DNA from: CAJINA01 sp964647585
Lineage (GTDB): Bacteria; Desulfobacterota; Desulfobacteria; Desulfobacterales; CAJINA01
Assembly: GCA_964647585.1 (NCBI GenBank)
Contig: CAZYGG010000004.1
Location: 41,486-105,485 of the forward strand
Direction of reading: 5' to 3'
Length of the DNA: 64,000 nt
The position numbers and the translations under genes were made by a program. Below, piece by piece: positions 34,165-42,537 of the stretch. How positions within the stretch are numbered: the first letter of the stretch is position 1; each line of letters starts with the position of its first letter. Under the pieces are notes generated by a model. That model ran no database searches. It was not told where the DNA came from and saw only the letters and a list, made by a program, of their open reading frames with translations.

Positions 34165-34230
34165 AAAAGTCTCACCCGACACTGCCAAATGTCTCTGGCT
34201 TGGCATGGAGATTGAGTTTATGGTGACTGC

Positions 34231-34680
34231 ATGAGCGCATCCGACCCACGCTATCCACCGGTCCCCCGCGTGGCGGTGGGCGCCTTGGTAATCAAAGGCG
34301 GGGCGGTCCTGCTGATCAAACGCGGCAAGGCCCCTTCGAACGGTAAGTGGGCCATCCCCGGGGGTAGCGTTGAACTGGGCGAAACCCTGCAGCAGGCGGC
34401 GGAAAGAGAAATTTTTGAAGAGACCGGGATTCGCATCCGGGCCGCCGAACCGGTGTATACATTCGATTTTATCGAACGCAACCGGCACAGCCGTATCCGC
34501 TTCCATTATGTCATTATCGACCTCGCGGCCGAGTATCTCAGTGGAAGGATCAAACCGGGTGATGACGCTGACCAGGCCGCCTGGATACCATTTGCGGAAT
34601 TAGAAGACCTCGATATGAATATAAAAACCCGCTCTTTTCTGGCCGAGTATCTCCAGAAAGGTAAAACCAGTGGAACATGA
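34231..34680 (+). CDS. Nudix hydrolase (ADP-ribose pyrophosphatase-like)
   Basis: The complete Nudix box is visible as GGSVELGETLQQAAEREIFE followed by ETGI, giving Gx5Ex7REUxEExGU. The 149-residue protein opens PPVPRVAVGALVIKGGAVLLI, as in cytoplasmic nucleoside-diphosphate-X hydrolases. The substrate cannot be read from the sequence. It overlaps the next gene by 11 bases. Confidence 0.88.
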   Translation: MSASDPRYPPVPRVAVGALVIKGGAVLLIKRGKAPSNGKWAIPGGSVELGETLQQAAEREIFEETGIRIRAAEPVYTFDFIERNRHSRIRFHYVIIDLAAEYLSGRIKPGDDADQAAWIPFAELEDLDMNIKTRSFLAEYLQKGKTSGT

Positions 34681-35224
34681 CCGCATAAAATGGAATAAAA
34701 GGTATCTGGAAAAGGATACGGGGGAGATGATCCCCGGAATTGTCCGTGACTACATCGACCGGGCGACGGTAGGCCGGGCCCTTGATATTGCCTGCGGTAC
34801 CGGGGCCGTCAGCCTGTTTCTGGCCAAGCGGGGCTATACAGTGGAGGCGGTGGATATTTCGGATGTGGCCCTGGCAAGTTTGGCTGCCCGGCACCCGGCC
34901 ATACAGGGCGTGTGTGCCGACCTGGACTCATTTCATTTAGCCGTCGGCCGCTACCGCCTGATTACCAATATCCGGTATCTGAACCGCAGACTTTTTCCCC
35001 AAATCATTGCGGCCCTGCAGCCGGGTGGCATGCTGATATTTGAAACTTTTTTGAAATCGCGTAAAAAAGAGATGGACGGGGGGTTCAAAAGAGAATATTT
35101 GCTCGATGAACAGGAATTGCCGCATGTGTTTGCATCCCTGAACATCCTTTTTTACAAGGAATCCGACAGCGGGAGTGCTGAATGCCCCCCCCGGATGGCA
35201 TCCCTGGTGGGAGTAAAGCCATGA
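34670..35224 (+). CDS. class I SAM-dependent methyltransferase (TehB-like)
   Basis: A 184-residue Rossmann-fold methyltransferase. The SAM-binding motif ALDIACGTGAVSLFLAKRG is followed by VEAVDISDVALASL. The substrate is unknown; the compact size and the N-terminal WNKRYLEKDTGEM resemble TehB-type small-molecule methyltransferases. It begins with GTG at 34670 inside the Nudix gene and ends with an ATGA overlap on the next small gene, so these three are probably one operon. Confidence 0.85.
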   Translation: MEHDRIKWNKRYLEKDTGEMIPGIVRDYIDRATVGRALDIACGTGAVSLFLAKRGYTVEAVDISDVALASLAARHPAIQGVCADLDSFHLAVGRYRLITNIRYLNRRLFPQIIAALQPGGMLIFETFLKSRKKEMDGGFKREYLLDEQELPHVFASLNILFYKESDSGSAECPPRMASLVGVKP

Positions 35225-35421
35225 AGCCACGCACAGCGTTGACGATTACCGAAAAAGAGGCCCTGGCAAGCTACCTGGCAACCATTCAGAAAGCGGCGGA
35301 AATTGAAGAATACGAAATAGCCCTGACCGCCATGGAGAGCCTCAAGCAGATTTTTCTCGAAAAACTGATGATCATCCACCATGGCACTGACAAAGACAGC
35401 AAATTCTTTAGCTCAGACTGA
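35221..35421 (+). CDS. small hypothetical protein (66 aa)
   Basis: The family is not recognised. The ATG at 35221 overlaps the stop of the methyltransferase (ATGA), which is the main support for translation. The product is mostly helical and charged (TEKEALASYLATIQKAAEIE and so on), with no membrane segment or cysteine. It may assist the neighbouring methyltransferase, but nothing in the sequence proves this. Confidence 0.6.
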   Translation: MKPRTALTITEKEALASYLATIQKAAEIEEYEIALTAMESLKQIFLEKLMIIHHGTDKDSKFFSSD

Positions 35422-35473
35422 TTTGTTTTATACCTTCAGTCTTCAGCCTAAAGCCTAAACGACCTGACTAAAT

Positions 35474-38074
35474 ATGCCTGCTAAATCAAACTGGATCATA
35501 AGGTTCCTTAAAGGCACCTACAACCACTACAGCATGGAGCTGCCGGAAAAACCCGGCTTTCTCACCGGCTTTTTCCTGAAACGCTTCTTTTCTGGCGTAA
35601 GCATCGAAAAAGAGCAGGTGGCCGTCCTCAACAGCCTGCCGGAAGACGCAATCATCGTCTATGTCGCCAAACAAAAAAGCCGTTTTCAATACCTGCTGTA
35701 TTACATGCGCTACCGCCAACTGGGACTGCCCTATCCGACCCTGGGATTTTACTACAGTATTTTTTTTCTGCAGCCCGTCATGCGGCTGCTGCGCATCATC
35801 CTGGCCGGCACGTTGCGTCTTTCGAAAAAACGGGAACTGCTCTCGCCGCTGGATAATGGCTACCTGGCCGGCGAACTAAAAAATGGAAATACGGCCTTCC
35901 TCTCCCTGGTCAGCAAACGGGATTTCCGCCGGCGTTTCGTCAAGTCGGCCACCGACCCACTGGCGTTCCTGCTACGCCTCCAACGCGACCTTCGCCGGCC
36001 CGTGATCCTGGTGCCCCAACTGGTTTTCTTCGGCCGCCAGCCTTTGCCGGCAGTGCCTTCGCTGGTAGATGTCTTCTTCGGACCGGAACAAGATCCGGGC
36101 AAATTAAGGCGCCTAGTGACCCTATTGAAGAACCCCGGCAAGAGCTTCATTGAGGTCACGGATCCCGTGAACCTCCAGGTGTTTTTGTCCGACCTGTCCC
36201 CCCCAGACGTCTCCACCGGACAGGCGGCCCGTATGTTGAGACGGCACCTGCTCACCCAGGTTAACCAACACCGCCGGGCCATTACCGGACCGGTCCGGCG
36301 CACGGATACGGAACTGAAACAGAACATTCTCATAGGGGATGACATCCAGGCGTATATGCGCAAGTACGCCGAAAGGCGGGACAAGTCCCGCTACTGGGTA
36401 CATGCCGAAGCATTGGCCTACCTGGATGAAATCGCGGCCAAACCCAACCCGGCGGTTATCAAGGGCGGGGCCATAGTTGTACGCTGGCTGCTAAACAGCA
36501 TGTTCGAAGGCGTCTCCATCAACACCCAGGCCCTCAACAGTATTAAAAGCCATGCGCGTAAAGGGCCGATTATTTTCATCCCCTGCCACAAGAGCCACCT
36601 GGACTCGCTGCTTGTGGCGCACATTCTTTACCGGAACAATCTGCCCGCGCCCCTGTTTTTTGCCGGACGCAATCTCGCCTTCTGGCCCATGGGCGCTATT
36701 TTCAGGCGATTGGGCGCCTTTTTTGTCCGCCGCTCGTTCAAAGCGGTCTTTTACGCCAAGGTGCTTTCCGAATACATTCGTAAAATTATCGCCAATGGTC
36801 ACAATATCGGTGTGTTCATCGAGGGCACCCGCAGTCGCTCCGGAAAACTCTACGCCCCCCAGTTGGGCATGCTGACTATTTTGCTAAACGCGGTTAAAAG
36901 GGGAGCCTGTGAAGACCTCTCCTTTGTACCGGTGTTTATCGGTTACGATCGGGTCCCTGAAGAGCAGGCGTACCTCAGCGAAGTGGAAGGGCACACCAAG
37001 CCGGCCGAAAGCCTGGAACAGATGGTAAAAGCCCGCAAGATCCTGAAAAAACGCTACGGCCGCATCTACGTAAACTTTCATGAACCCTTCCTGCTCAGCG
37101 ACCTGATGAGGGCCCAGAATCTGACTGTCGAAAAACTGGCCGGCAAACAGCAAAACTTGTTTTGCCGCTACCTGGGTCACCGTATCCTGTCAGCCATCAA
37201 CACGGATAACGTGGCCACCCCGCATGCCCTGGTGGCCTGCGCAATCCTGCACAGTGATAACCAGGTATCCCAGGAAGAACTCGACTTCCGGACGGAAGCC
37301 GGTCTGGCGCACCTTACCTCACGCCGGGTTCACTTCTCGGATTCGCTGGTGACCAATCCGGATGGGGCCCTTCACAACTCCCTGGTGGATTGCATCAAAC
37401 GGAAAATCATCGACCCCCAGGGCCTTGAAGGTGAAACTCAGGTATCGGCGACCTTCTATCGCATCAATCCCAAGAAACGGACAGAGCTGGAGTACTACAA
37501 AAATACCGTGATTAACCTGTTTATTCCCACGGCATTTACCGCCCTGCTGATCCGCGCCAAGGATGCGTTTCAGTTTTCCGCGGCCGACCTGCATGAAAAC
37601 TATTCTTTCCTGCAGGACCTGTTCATCAATGAATTCACCCCCGACCCGGATCGTCCGCCGGCGTTCCTGGTGCGCAAAACCGTTAAAGCCTTTATCGATG
37701 ATGCCATTATTATCCCGCACCCCACCCTGCCGGACACCTACAACATCACTGCATCCGGATATAAAAAACTGGTGTTCTTCGCCGGGCTCCTGAAGCCCTT
37801 CTTTGAATCGTATATGGTGGCCCTGGACTACCTGAGCGGCTCCGCGGAGGAAGACCGGGACAGGCAGAAAACCGCTAAAAAAATACGCAGTCTCGGTCAG
37901 AAAATGTTCAAGCACGGCGACATTACCCGCAGAGAATCTCTCTCGGTGCTCTACTACACCAATGCCGTCGACAGTTACGCGAAAAACGGCCTCAAGGGCC
38001 CCCGGGGCGCTGAAAAGTTGTCACAGTATAAAAAAAATATTACCCTGTATCTGAAAATTCTTTCAGGAGGGTAA
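35474..38074 (+). CDS. plsB: glycerol-3-phosphate 1-O-acyltransferase PlsB
   Basis: PlsB acylates sn-glycerol 3-phosphate at the inner membrane, the first step of phospholipid synthesis. The protein is 866 aa, slightly longer than the ~800 of the E. coli enzyme. Acyltransferase blocks appear in order: PCHKSHLDSLLV (HX4D), FFAGRNLAFWPMG, GVFIEGTRSRSGKL and SFVPVFIGYDRVPEE. The long N- and C-terminal helical regions are typical of PlsB. It starts 52 bp after the small hypothetical gene; a fragment of repeat sequence (CAGCCTAAAGCC, near 35446) lies in that spacer. Confidence 0.95.
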   Translation: MPAKSNWIIRFLKGTYNHYSMELPEKPGFLTGFFLKRFFSGVSIEKEQVAVLNSLPEDAIIVYVAKQKSRFQYLLYYMRYRQLGLPYPTLGFYYSIFFLQPVMRLLRIILAGTLRLSKKRELLSPLDNGYLAGELKNGNTAFLSLVSKRDFRRRFVKSATDPLAFLLRLQRDLRRPVILVPQLVFFGRQPLPAVPSLVDVFFGPEQDPGKLRRLVTLLKNPGKSFIEVTDPVNLQVFLSDLSPPDVSTGQAARMLRRHLLTQVNQHRRAITGPVRRTDTELKQNILIGDDIQAYMRKYAERRDKSRYWVHAEALAYLDEIAAKPNPAVIKGGAIVVRWLLNSMFEGVSINTQALNSIKSHARKGPIIFIPCHKSHLDSLLVAHILYRNNLPAPLFFAGRNLAFWPMGAIFRRLGAFFVRRSFKAVFYAKVLSEYIRKIIANGHNIGVFIEGTRSRSGKLYAPQLGMLTILLNAVKRGACEDLSFVPVFIGYDRVPEEQAYLSEVEGHTKPAESLEQMVKARKILKKRYGRIYVNFHEPFLLSDLMRAQNLTVEKLAGKQQNLFCRYLGHRILSAINTDNVATPHALVACAILHSDNQVSQEELDFRTEAGLAHLTSRRVHFSDSLVTNPDGALHNSLVDCIKRKIIDPQGLEGETQVSATFYRINPKKRTELEYYKNTVINLFIPTAFTALLIRAKDAFQFSAADLHENYSFLQDLFINEFTPDPDRPPAFLVRKTVKAFIDDAIIIPHPTLPDTYNITASGYKKLVFFAGLLKPFFESYMVALDYLSGSAEEDRDRQKTAKKIRSLGQKMFKHGDITRRESLSVLYYTNAVDSYAKNGLKGPRGAEKLSQYKKNITLYLKILSGG

Positions 38075-38182
38075 GCGGTACCGGCAATTATTTCATCGAA
38101 ACCACCCACTTCAACCATTGTAATCAATGCAGTTTCAGTCTATCATTAGCTTGGTTTTGATTATCACCGTAGGGAGGAACCC

Positions 38183-38743
38183 ATGGAAGAACTCAAAATG
38201 GAAGCACTCAAAAAACAAATGGATTTATTGCAGGCCCAGATCACCGCTGCCAGCAACCGGCTTCCGGAAAACAAGGTTTCCATAATTGTGTTCAGTGGCG
38301 ATTTGGACAAAGCACTGGCCGCCTTTGTGATTGCCACCGGGGCAGTGGCCATGGGGATGGATGTGGTCATGTTTTTCACCTTCTGGGGGACACCGCTGTT
38401 GAGAGACAGCGCGAAAAAGGCAGGCGAAAAGGATGCCATGAGCACAATGTTCGGCGCCATGCTCCCATCCGGTGCCAAAGATGCAAAGCTGAGCAAGATG
38501 AACATGAGCGGACTGGGCACTGCCATGATGAAGTCCCTGATGAAGAAAAAAAATGTCAGCTCACTGGAAGGGTTTATAGAACTGGCCGAAGAACTCGGCG
38601 TACGCATCTTTATCTGCGAAATGTCTATGGATTTAATGGGTTTCAAACGTGAAGAGATGATTGACTATAAGCACCTGACGTATGGCGGGGTTGCCGGATT
38701 TCTGGAAGAGGCGGCCAGCAGCAAAGTTCAGCTTTTCATTTGA
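38183..38743 (+). CDS. DsrE/DsrF-like sulfur-relay family protein
   Basis: The protein (186 aa) has the DsrE-like peroxiredoxin-superfamily fold: KVSIIVFSGDLDKALAAFVI, GMDVVMFFTFWGTPLL and, near the C-terminus, the conserved Cys in RIFICEMSMDLMGF. Such proteins bind persulfide or act with TusA and rhodaneses in sulfur transfer. A helical N-terminal extension of ~30 residues precedes the fold. The ATG at 38183 follows GGGAGGA. The next gene, 90 bp downstream, encodes a TusA-like protein, which supports the sulfur role. Confidence 0.87.
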   Translation: MEELKMEALKKQMDLLQAQITAASNRLPENKVSIIVFSGDLDKALAAFVIATGAVAMGMDVVMFFTFWGTPLLRDSAKKAGEKDAMSTMFGAMLPSGAKDAKLSKMNMSGLGTAMMKSLMKKKNVSSLEGFIELAEELGVRIFICEMSMDLMGFKREEMIDYKHLTYGGVAGFLEEAASSKVQLFI

Positions 38744-38832
38744 ATCATGATTGTATGGGTCGCATTCGGGAAATTGTCTGGATGTAGGCCTACACGGGCA
38801 TATACGCTACTTTTAACCTGGAGGAATATACC

Positions 38833-39075
38833 ATGAGCGAGAAAATTGATGTTGTCAAAGTATTGGACCTGAAAGGGCTGGCATGCCCGATGCCCGTCCT
38901 GAGAGTGAGCAAAGGAATCAAGGAGATAGAAGTCGGTGAGGTCATTCAGGCTGTTACCACGGATCCCGGATCGTTGACTGATTTTCCAGCCTGGGCCCGA
39001 ACCAGTGGAAACGAGATTATTGAGACCCAGGAAAGCAAAGAGGAGATCAAGTTTTTTATCCGCCGCCTGGGCTGA
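38833..39075 (+). CDS. TusA-like sulfur carrier protein
   Basis: An 80-residue TusA/SirA-family protein with the defining CPMP motif in LDLKGLACPMPVLRVSKGI. The Cys carries a persulfide passed between rhodaneses, DsrE-type proteins and acceptors. A clear GGAGGA precedes the ATG. It stands between the DsrE-like gene and the convergent rhodanese/MBL gene, a grouping consistent with a persulfide relay. Confidence 0.9.
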   Translation: MSEKIDVVKVLDLKGLACPMPVLRVSKGIKEIEVGEVIQAVTTDPGSLTDFPAWARTSGNEIIETQESKEEIKFFIRRLG

Positions 39076-39391
39076 TCTAAAATAGTTGGACCTGGTTGTT
39101 GCACACTATCAAAGTGATGCCCCTCCAGCGGAGTTGAAAGCATCGGGAGACGCCTGATTGGTTCGTTTTCTTTCACGCGAAAGAAAATGAACAAAATGCT
39201 GGGTAAAACCAGTTTATTACAAATTCGATCACGACAAACACAAACGTGTGGGTTTCTCCCCGGATTGGTTGAACCTCTCCTGGTCCTCCACCAGAGGTGG
39301 CCGCTATTCCAACACACAGCCACTCGGTGAACAGAGCTGCCCCAATACCAAGGTAATCAGCAAAGTAAACCCAGGCGACGCCACCGGTTTG
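39076..39391. other. convergent intergenic region with hairpin
   Basis: The 316-bp space lies between the 3' ends of the TusA-like gene (+) and the rhodanese/MBL gene (-). A hairpin at 39162-39193 has a 9-bp inner stem (TTTTCTTTC/GAAAGAAAA) and outer GTTC/GAAC pairing; it may terminate either transcript, though the stem is A/T-rich. Nothing else is evident. Confidence 0.5.
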
Positions 39392-40537
39392 CTATGCATG
39401 ATGCATGCTGGCAGCGCATTCGTTCTTCCCGATGTCCATGATCTCCTGGGTCTCCTCATCAACCTCTACCAGACCGGCATTAATTTCACGTATCTTGGCA
39501 TACTCTTCGGGCTGCTGACGCATATTTGCCTGGATGAACTCAAAAAAGGCACCCTCATTGCCTATGGCGTAAATATCGTTGTTGCGTTTTTTGATAGCCC
39601 CCATGCTGGCGGCAAAAACCAGGTTTTCGTCGGCTTCTTCCCAGTCCATATAATGGCCCGGCAAAATCACCGTGTCGTCATCAAGGTTGAGCAGAAATTC
39701 AGTCATGGTTTTGAACAGCATGGCCGACCACGCCTCCGCCATGCCGCCCAGATCCGGTCTTCCGATAGAATCGATAAAAACTGTGTCACCGGCAACCAGA
39801 AATTTATTATCTATCCGATAGCACGTGCTGCCGGGGGTATGGCCGGGCGTGTGGATGATTTCAACTTCGGGGCCGGTATTGTTTATTCGATAACGGACAC
39901 CGTCTTGAGCGGCTGTGTATGGGAATTTGGCCTCTTTGAAATCGTCGTCGGGAGCGACGATTTCCACCCCGGCGCTGCGCATCAGCATTTCGCTGCCGGA
40001 TATGTAGTCGGCCTGCCGATGGGTTTCGAACGTCTTTGTAATGGTGCAGCCCTTTGATTCAGCAAAATCGAGGTAGAACTGGAAATCTTTAGCCGGATCA
40101 AACACCATCATCTCCTGGCCGCTGATCAATCCGTAACTGCAGGAAGCTTTGCCGGGGCGCCGGAACTGGTAGAGTTCATATCCGGCCGCCTGCGCGACGC
40201 GGACCGGCGCCAGCAGGTTACCCCAGGCTTTTATGCCCACCTTCAGGTTGGCGACGTCTTCAAATTCATGATTGGCAAGAATCTCGCCAACATATTTCGA
40301 CGAGCCTTCTTTGGCGCAAACGACCCGCACTTTTTTCCCGCGGGGCACCTTGGCAACACTTTCTTCCTCCATTTCAACAAATTCCATGTAGGGAACGTTC
40401 ACCATGTCTATCGGGTAGGGGCCTTCAACTTTGAAACGGCCAAACTCAACATCGTTGCGCACATCCAACAGTAAGAAATCGTCTTTCCTAACCAGCCAAT
40501 CGAACATTTCCTTTGCTGTAAAAGATCCGATCTCCAT
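39392..40537 (-). CDS. rhodanese-metallo-beta-lactamase fusion (persulfide dioxygenase/CstB-like)
   Basis: Residues 1-~115 form a rhodanese domain (LLLDVRNDVEFGRF; active-site loop VCAKEGSS). The rest is an MBL fold of the ETHE1/persulfide-dioxygenase type with HTPGHTPGSTCY, AGDTVFIDSIGRPDLGG and ILPGHYMDW. The first metal motif reads THRQADY instead of THxHADH, so the second His is Gln. The His, His and Asp that bind the single iron in ETHE1 appear kept. Domain order is the reverse of usual MBL-rhodanese fusions. It likely oxidises or transfers persulfide sulfur in the cytoplasm. A CsoR/CstR-like palindrome lies 73 bp upstream. Confidence 0.86.
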   Translation of the reverse strand: MEIGSFTAKEMFDWLVRKDDFLLLDVRNDVEFGRFKVEGPYPIDMVNVPYMEFVEMEEESVAKVPRGKKVRVVCAKEGSSKYVGEILANHEFEDVANLKVGIKAWGNLLAPVRVAQAAGYELYQFRRPGKASCSYGLISGQEMMVFDPAKDFQFYLDFAESKGCTITKTFETHRQADYISGSEMLMRSAGVEIVAPDDDFKEAKFPYTAAQDGVRYRINNTGPEVEIIHTPGHTPGSTCYRIDNKFLVAGDTVFIDSIGRPDLGGMAEAWSAMLFKTMTEFLLNLDDDTVILPGHYMDWEEADENLVFAASMGAIKKRNNDIYAIGNEGAFFEFIQANMRQQPEEYAKIREINAGLVEVDEETQEIMDIGKNECAASMHHA

Positions 40538-41124
40538 TTTAGTGTCTCCCTTGTTACGGGTTAGTATCTGTAATCACGTTAAAAATTCTATACAAACAGC
40601 ATGCATTGAATACCCCGGGGGTATGCAGTGTGCAAAGTTACTTCAGATAAAGTGCAGGTTTCCGCCACGCTGAGGTTATTGCCTTGAACCCGTATTTCAA
40701 AGTATTGCGCAATTATGATGCCAAAGCATTCAAACACCAAAACAATATTGCCTGCCGGTGCCATATCCAATTGAAAACAAATGATTTATTGTCAAGGAGG
40801 GATGGGCGTTTCCCTGTAAATCAGGAAGTATTAACTATGTGGGGAAAAGGGGGTGTCCCAGGTTGAGACATCTGAGACACTTTGATAGAGCTTCATTTGA
40901 AACAACTTCGTGAAAGGTGCCAAAAGCAAAGAGACTTTTCAAGTAACGCCATCCAAACCAATTGTCGTTCTCGGTGAAACTTTGTTGCGGCCATGACAGG
41001 TTGCTTTCAGCAAACCCGGGCAAACGTCACATATTTTTGACAATTCAGTATAGATGTTGACCAAACCGGCAGGCGGGGTTACAAAGCCCGGGTAAATAAA
41101 GGTCGGAACAATTAGGGAAGGCAA
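40538..41124. other. divergent intergenic region
   Basis: The 587-bp gap separates the divergently transcribed rhodanese/MBL gene (-) and DMT transporter gene (+). Besides the palindrome at 40610-40624, no coding sequence or convincing repeat is seen. Short open frames at 40588-40770 (-) and 40684-40866 (+) overlap each other and show no coding character. Confidence 0.5.
40610..40624. promoter_or_regulatory. CsoR/CstR-type operator-like palindrome
   Basis: ATACCCC-G-GGGGTAT is a perfect 7-bp inverted repeat about a central base. Runs of C then G bounded by ATA/TAT are the layout recognised by CsoR/CstR/RcnR-family repressors. CstR controls persulfide genes, including MBL-rhodanese genes like the one starting 73 bp away. 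No such regulator is encoded in the window, so this is an inference. Confidence 0.5.
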
Positions 41125-42003
41125 ATGGGATTGCTTGAAATACACATAGCCGTGCTCTTATTTGGATTGGCCGGGCTGTTCGGCAAGCTCGTAAACCAGC
41201 CGCCAACCGTGATCGTCTTCGGCCGGGTTCTTTTCGCCATGGCATTTTTACTGCCGGCCATGTGGTATCTGAAACACAGCCTCAGACTTAACCGGACGAA
41301 GGACTATTTTGCCCTTCTGTTTCAGGGTCTTATTCTGGCAGTTCACTGGGGTGCCTTTTTCCAATCGATCCAGATCTCATCCGTTGCCGTTGGCCTGATT
41401 ACCTTTTCCACCTTTCCCATATTCGTCACATTTCTGGAACCGATTTTCTTCAAGGAACGGCTGAGACCAGCGGATGTGGTCCTGGCCCTGGTGACCTTCG
41501 TCGGGGTGGTGCTGGTCGTACCCGCCTTCAGCCTGGACAACACCACGACCCAGGGCGCTCTGTGGGGTATCCTCTCCGGGCTGACCTTTGCGCTGCTTTC
41601 CATACTGAACCGTAAATATGCCCGGTCCTACTCCAGCCTGGTGGTGGCTTTCTACCAGGACGCGGCTGCGGCCCTGTTCCTGCTGCCATTTCTTTTCCTG
41701 CCGGGACCGGCTATCACCCTGCCGGACATGCTCCTGCTGGCCCTGCTGGGCATCATCTTCACGGGGGTGGCCCATTCACTTTTCATCCGGGGACTGGCCC
41801 ATGTAAAGGCCCAGACTGCCAGTATCATTGCCAGCCTCGAGCCGGTCTACGGCATCCTGGCGGCTACGCTATTGCTGGGCGAGTCTCCCGCCGGACGTGA
41901 ACTGGCAGGCGGCGCCATCATCCTGGGGGCGGCCTTGTACGCTACGATCAAAAAAAGGAACCGAACATCGAACGTTGAACATCGAACTTCCAAATTTGAA
42001 TAA
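41125..42003 (+). CDS. EamA/DMT-superfamily transporter
   Basis: A 292-residue inner-membrane protein with ten hydrophobic helices forming two EamA repeats (first repeat around 1-135, second around 145-285). Typical phrases are GLIFTGVAHSLFIRGLAHVK-like and SLEPVYGILAATLLLGESP near the end of each repeat. The substrate is unknown (metabolite export is common in the family). The last ~12 residues (TSNVEHRTSKFE) are encoded by one arm of an inverted-repeat element, so the original C-terminus may have been altered by that insertion. Confidence 0.9.
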   Translation: MGLLEIHIAVLLFGLAGLFGKLVNQPPTVIVFGRVLFAMAFLLPAMWYLKHSLRLNRTKDYFALLFQGLILAVHWGAFFQSIQISSVAVGLITFSTFPIFVTFLEPIFFKERLRPADVVLALVTFVGVVLVVPAFSLDNTTTQGALWGILSGLTFALLSILNRKYARSYSSLVVAFYQDAAAALFLLPFLFLPGPAITLPDMLLLALLGIIFTGVAHSLFIRGLAHVKAQTASIIASLEPVYGILAATLLLGESPAGRELAGGAIILGAALYATIKKRNRTSNVEHRTSKFE

Positions 42004-42226
42004 GGATGCGCGGCGCTTAACCGGTTTATGATCTCTCCTACAGTTAAAATCCTTTTTCAAGAATCTGGAAAAACATTGGCAAGCATCCATCCAAACGAGA
42101 CCTGGATCACAGCCTGCTTCGCCGGGATGACACCCCTTTAATTTAGGCTGCTGTAAAATAATGGCCGACACAGGCGTACCGCGGTTCGATGTTGGATGTT
42201 GGGCGTTGAAAGTTCGATGTTAAGCT
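41960..42226. repeat. inverted-repeat element, GAACATCGAAC type
   Basis: The left arm (41960-41999) contains GAACATCGAACTTCC; the right arm (42181-42226) contains the reverse pattern (AAAGTTCGATGTTAAGC). A similar pair lies at 44254-44394. The interior includes a partial copy of the GTCATCC palindrome family (42099-42134). The left arm is translated as the C-terminus of the DMT transporter. The rest of the 276-bp gap before 42280 is non-coding. Confidence 0.65.
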
Positions 42227-42279
42227 TTTCGACGTTTTGTGTTACATCTGCGTCGAAATGACTATCTAAGGAAACCCAG

Positions 42280-42537
42280 ATGCCACACAAAATCGATCCC
42301 AAGCTTTTCGGACTCCACCATGCGACCAAGCTTGAGCAATCCGGTCAAAAACAGTTCACTATCGTCGTGAACCGGAAAAGCCGCATCATCATGAAAGACG
42401 GCCAAAAAATAGTACAAAAGGCAAACAAGATAATAGAAACAGTGCCCGGTGCTACCATCAGCCTGCGAACCAACGCCCCGGTGTGCAGCAAAACGAAAGC
42501 CATGCTCCTGGTAAACAAAGTGGAGATCATTGAATGA
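42280..42537 (+). CDS. small orphan protein coupled to a DMT transporter
   Basis: The family is not recognised. The 85-residue product is basic and soluble in appearance (TIVVNRKSRIIMKDGQKIVQ), with a single Cys (VCSKTKAMLL). Coding is supported by the stop/start overlap with the next transporter gene (ATG at 42534 inside the TGA) and by a consistent open frame. It could be an accessory or regulatory partner of that transporter, but this is context only. Confidence 0.6.
   Translation: MPHKIDPKLFGLHHATKLEQSGQKQFTIVVNRKSRIIMKDGQKIVQKANKIIETVPGATISLRTNAPVCSKTKAMLLVNKVEIIE

Noticed and set aside
40588..40866. Two overlapping ~60-codon frames upstream of the DMT transporter
   Set aside because: They overlap on opposite strands, have no supporting start signals and no coding character.
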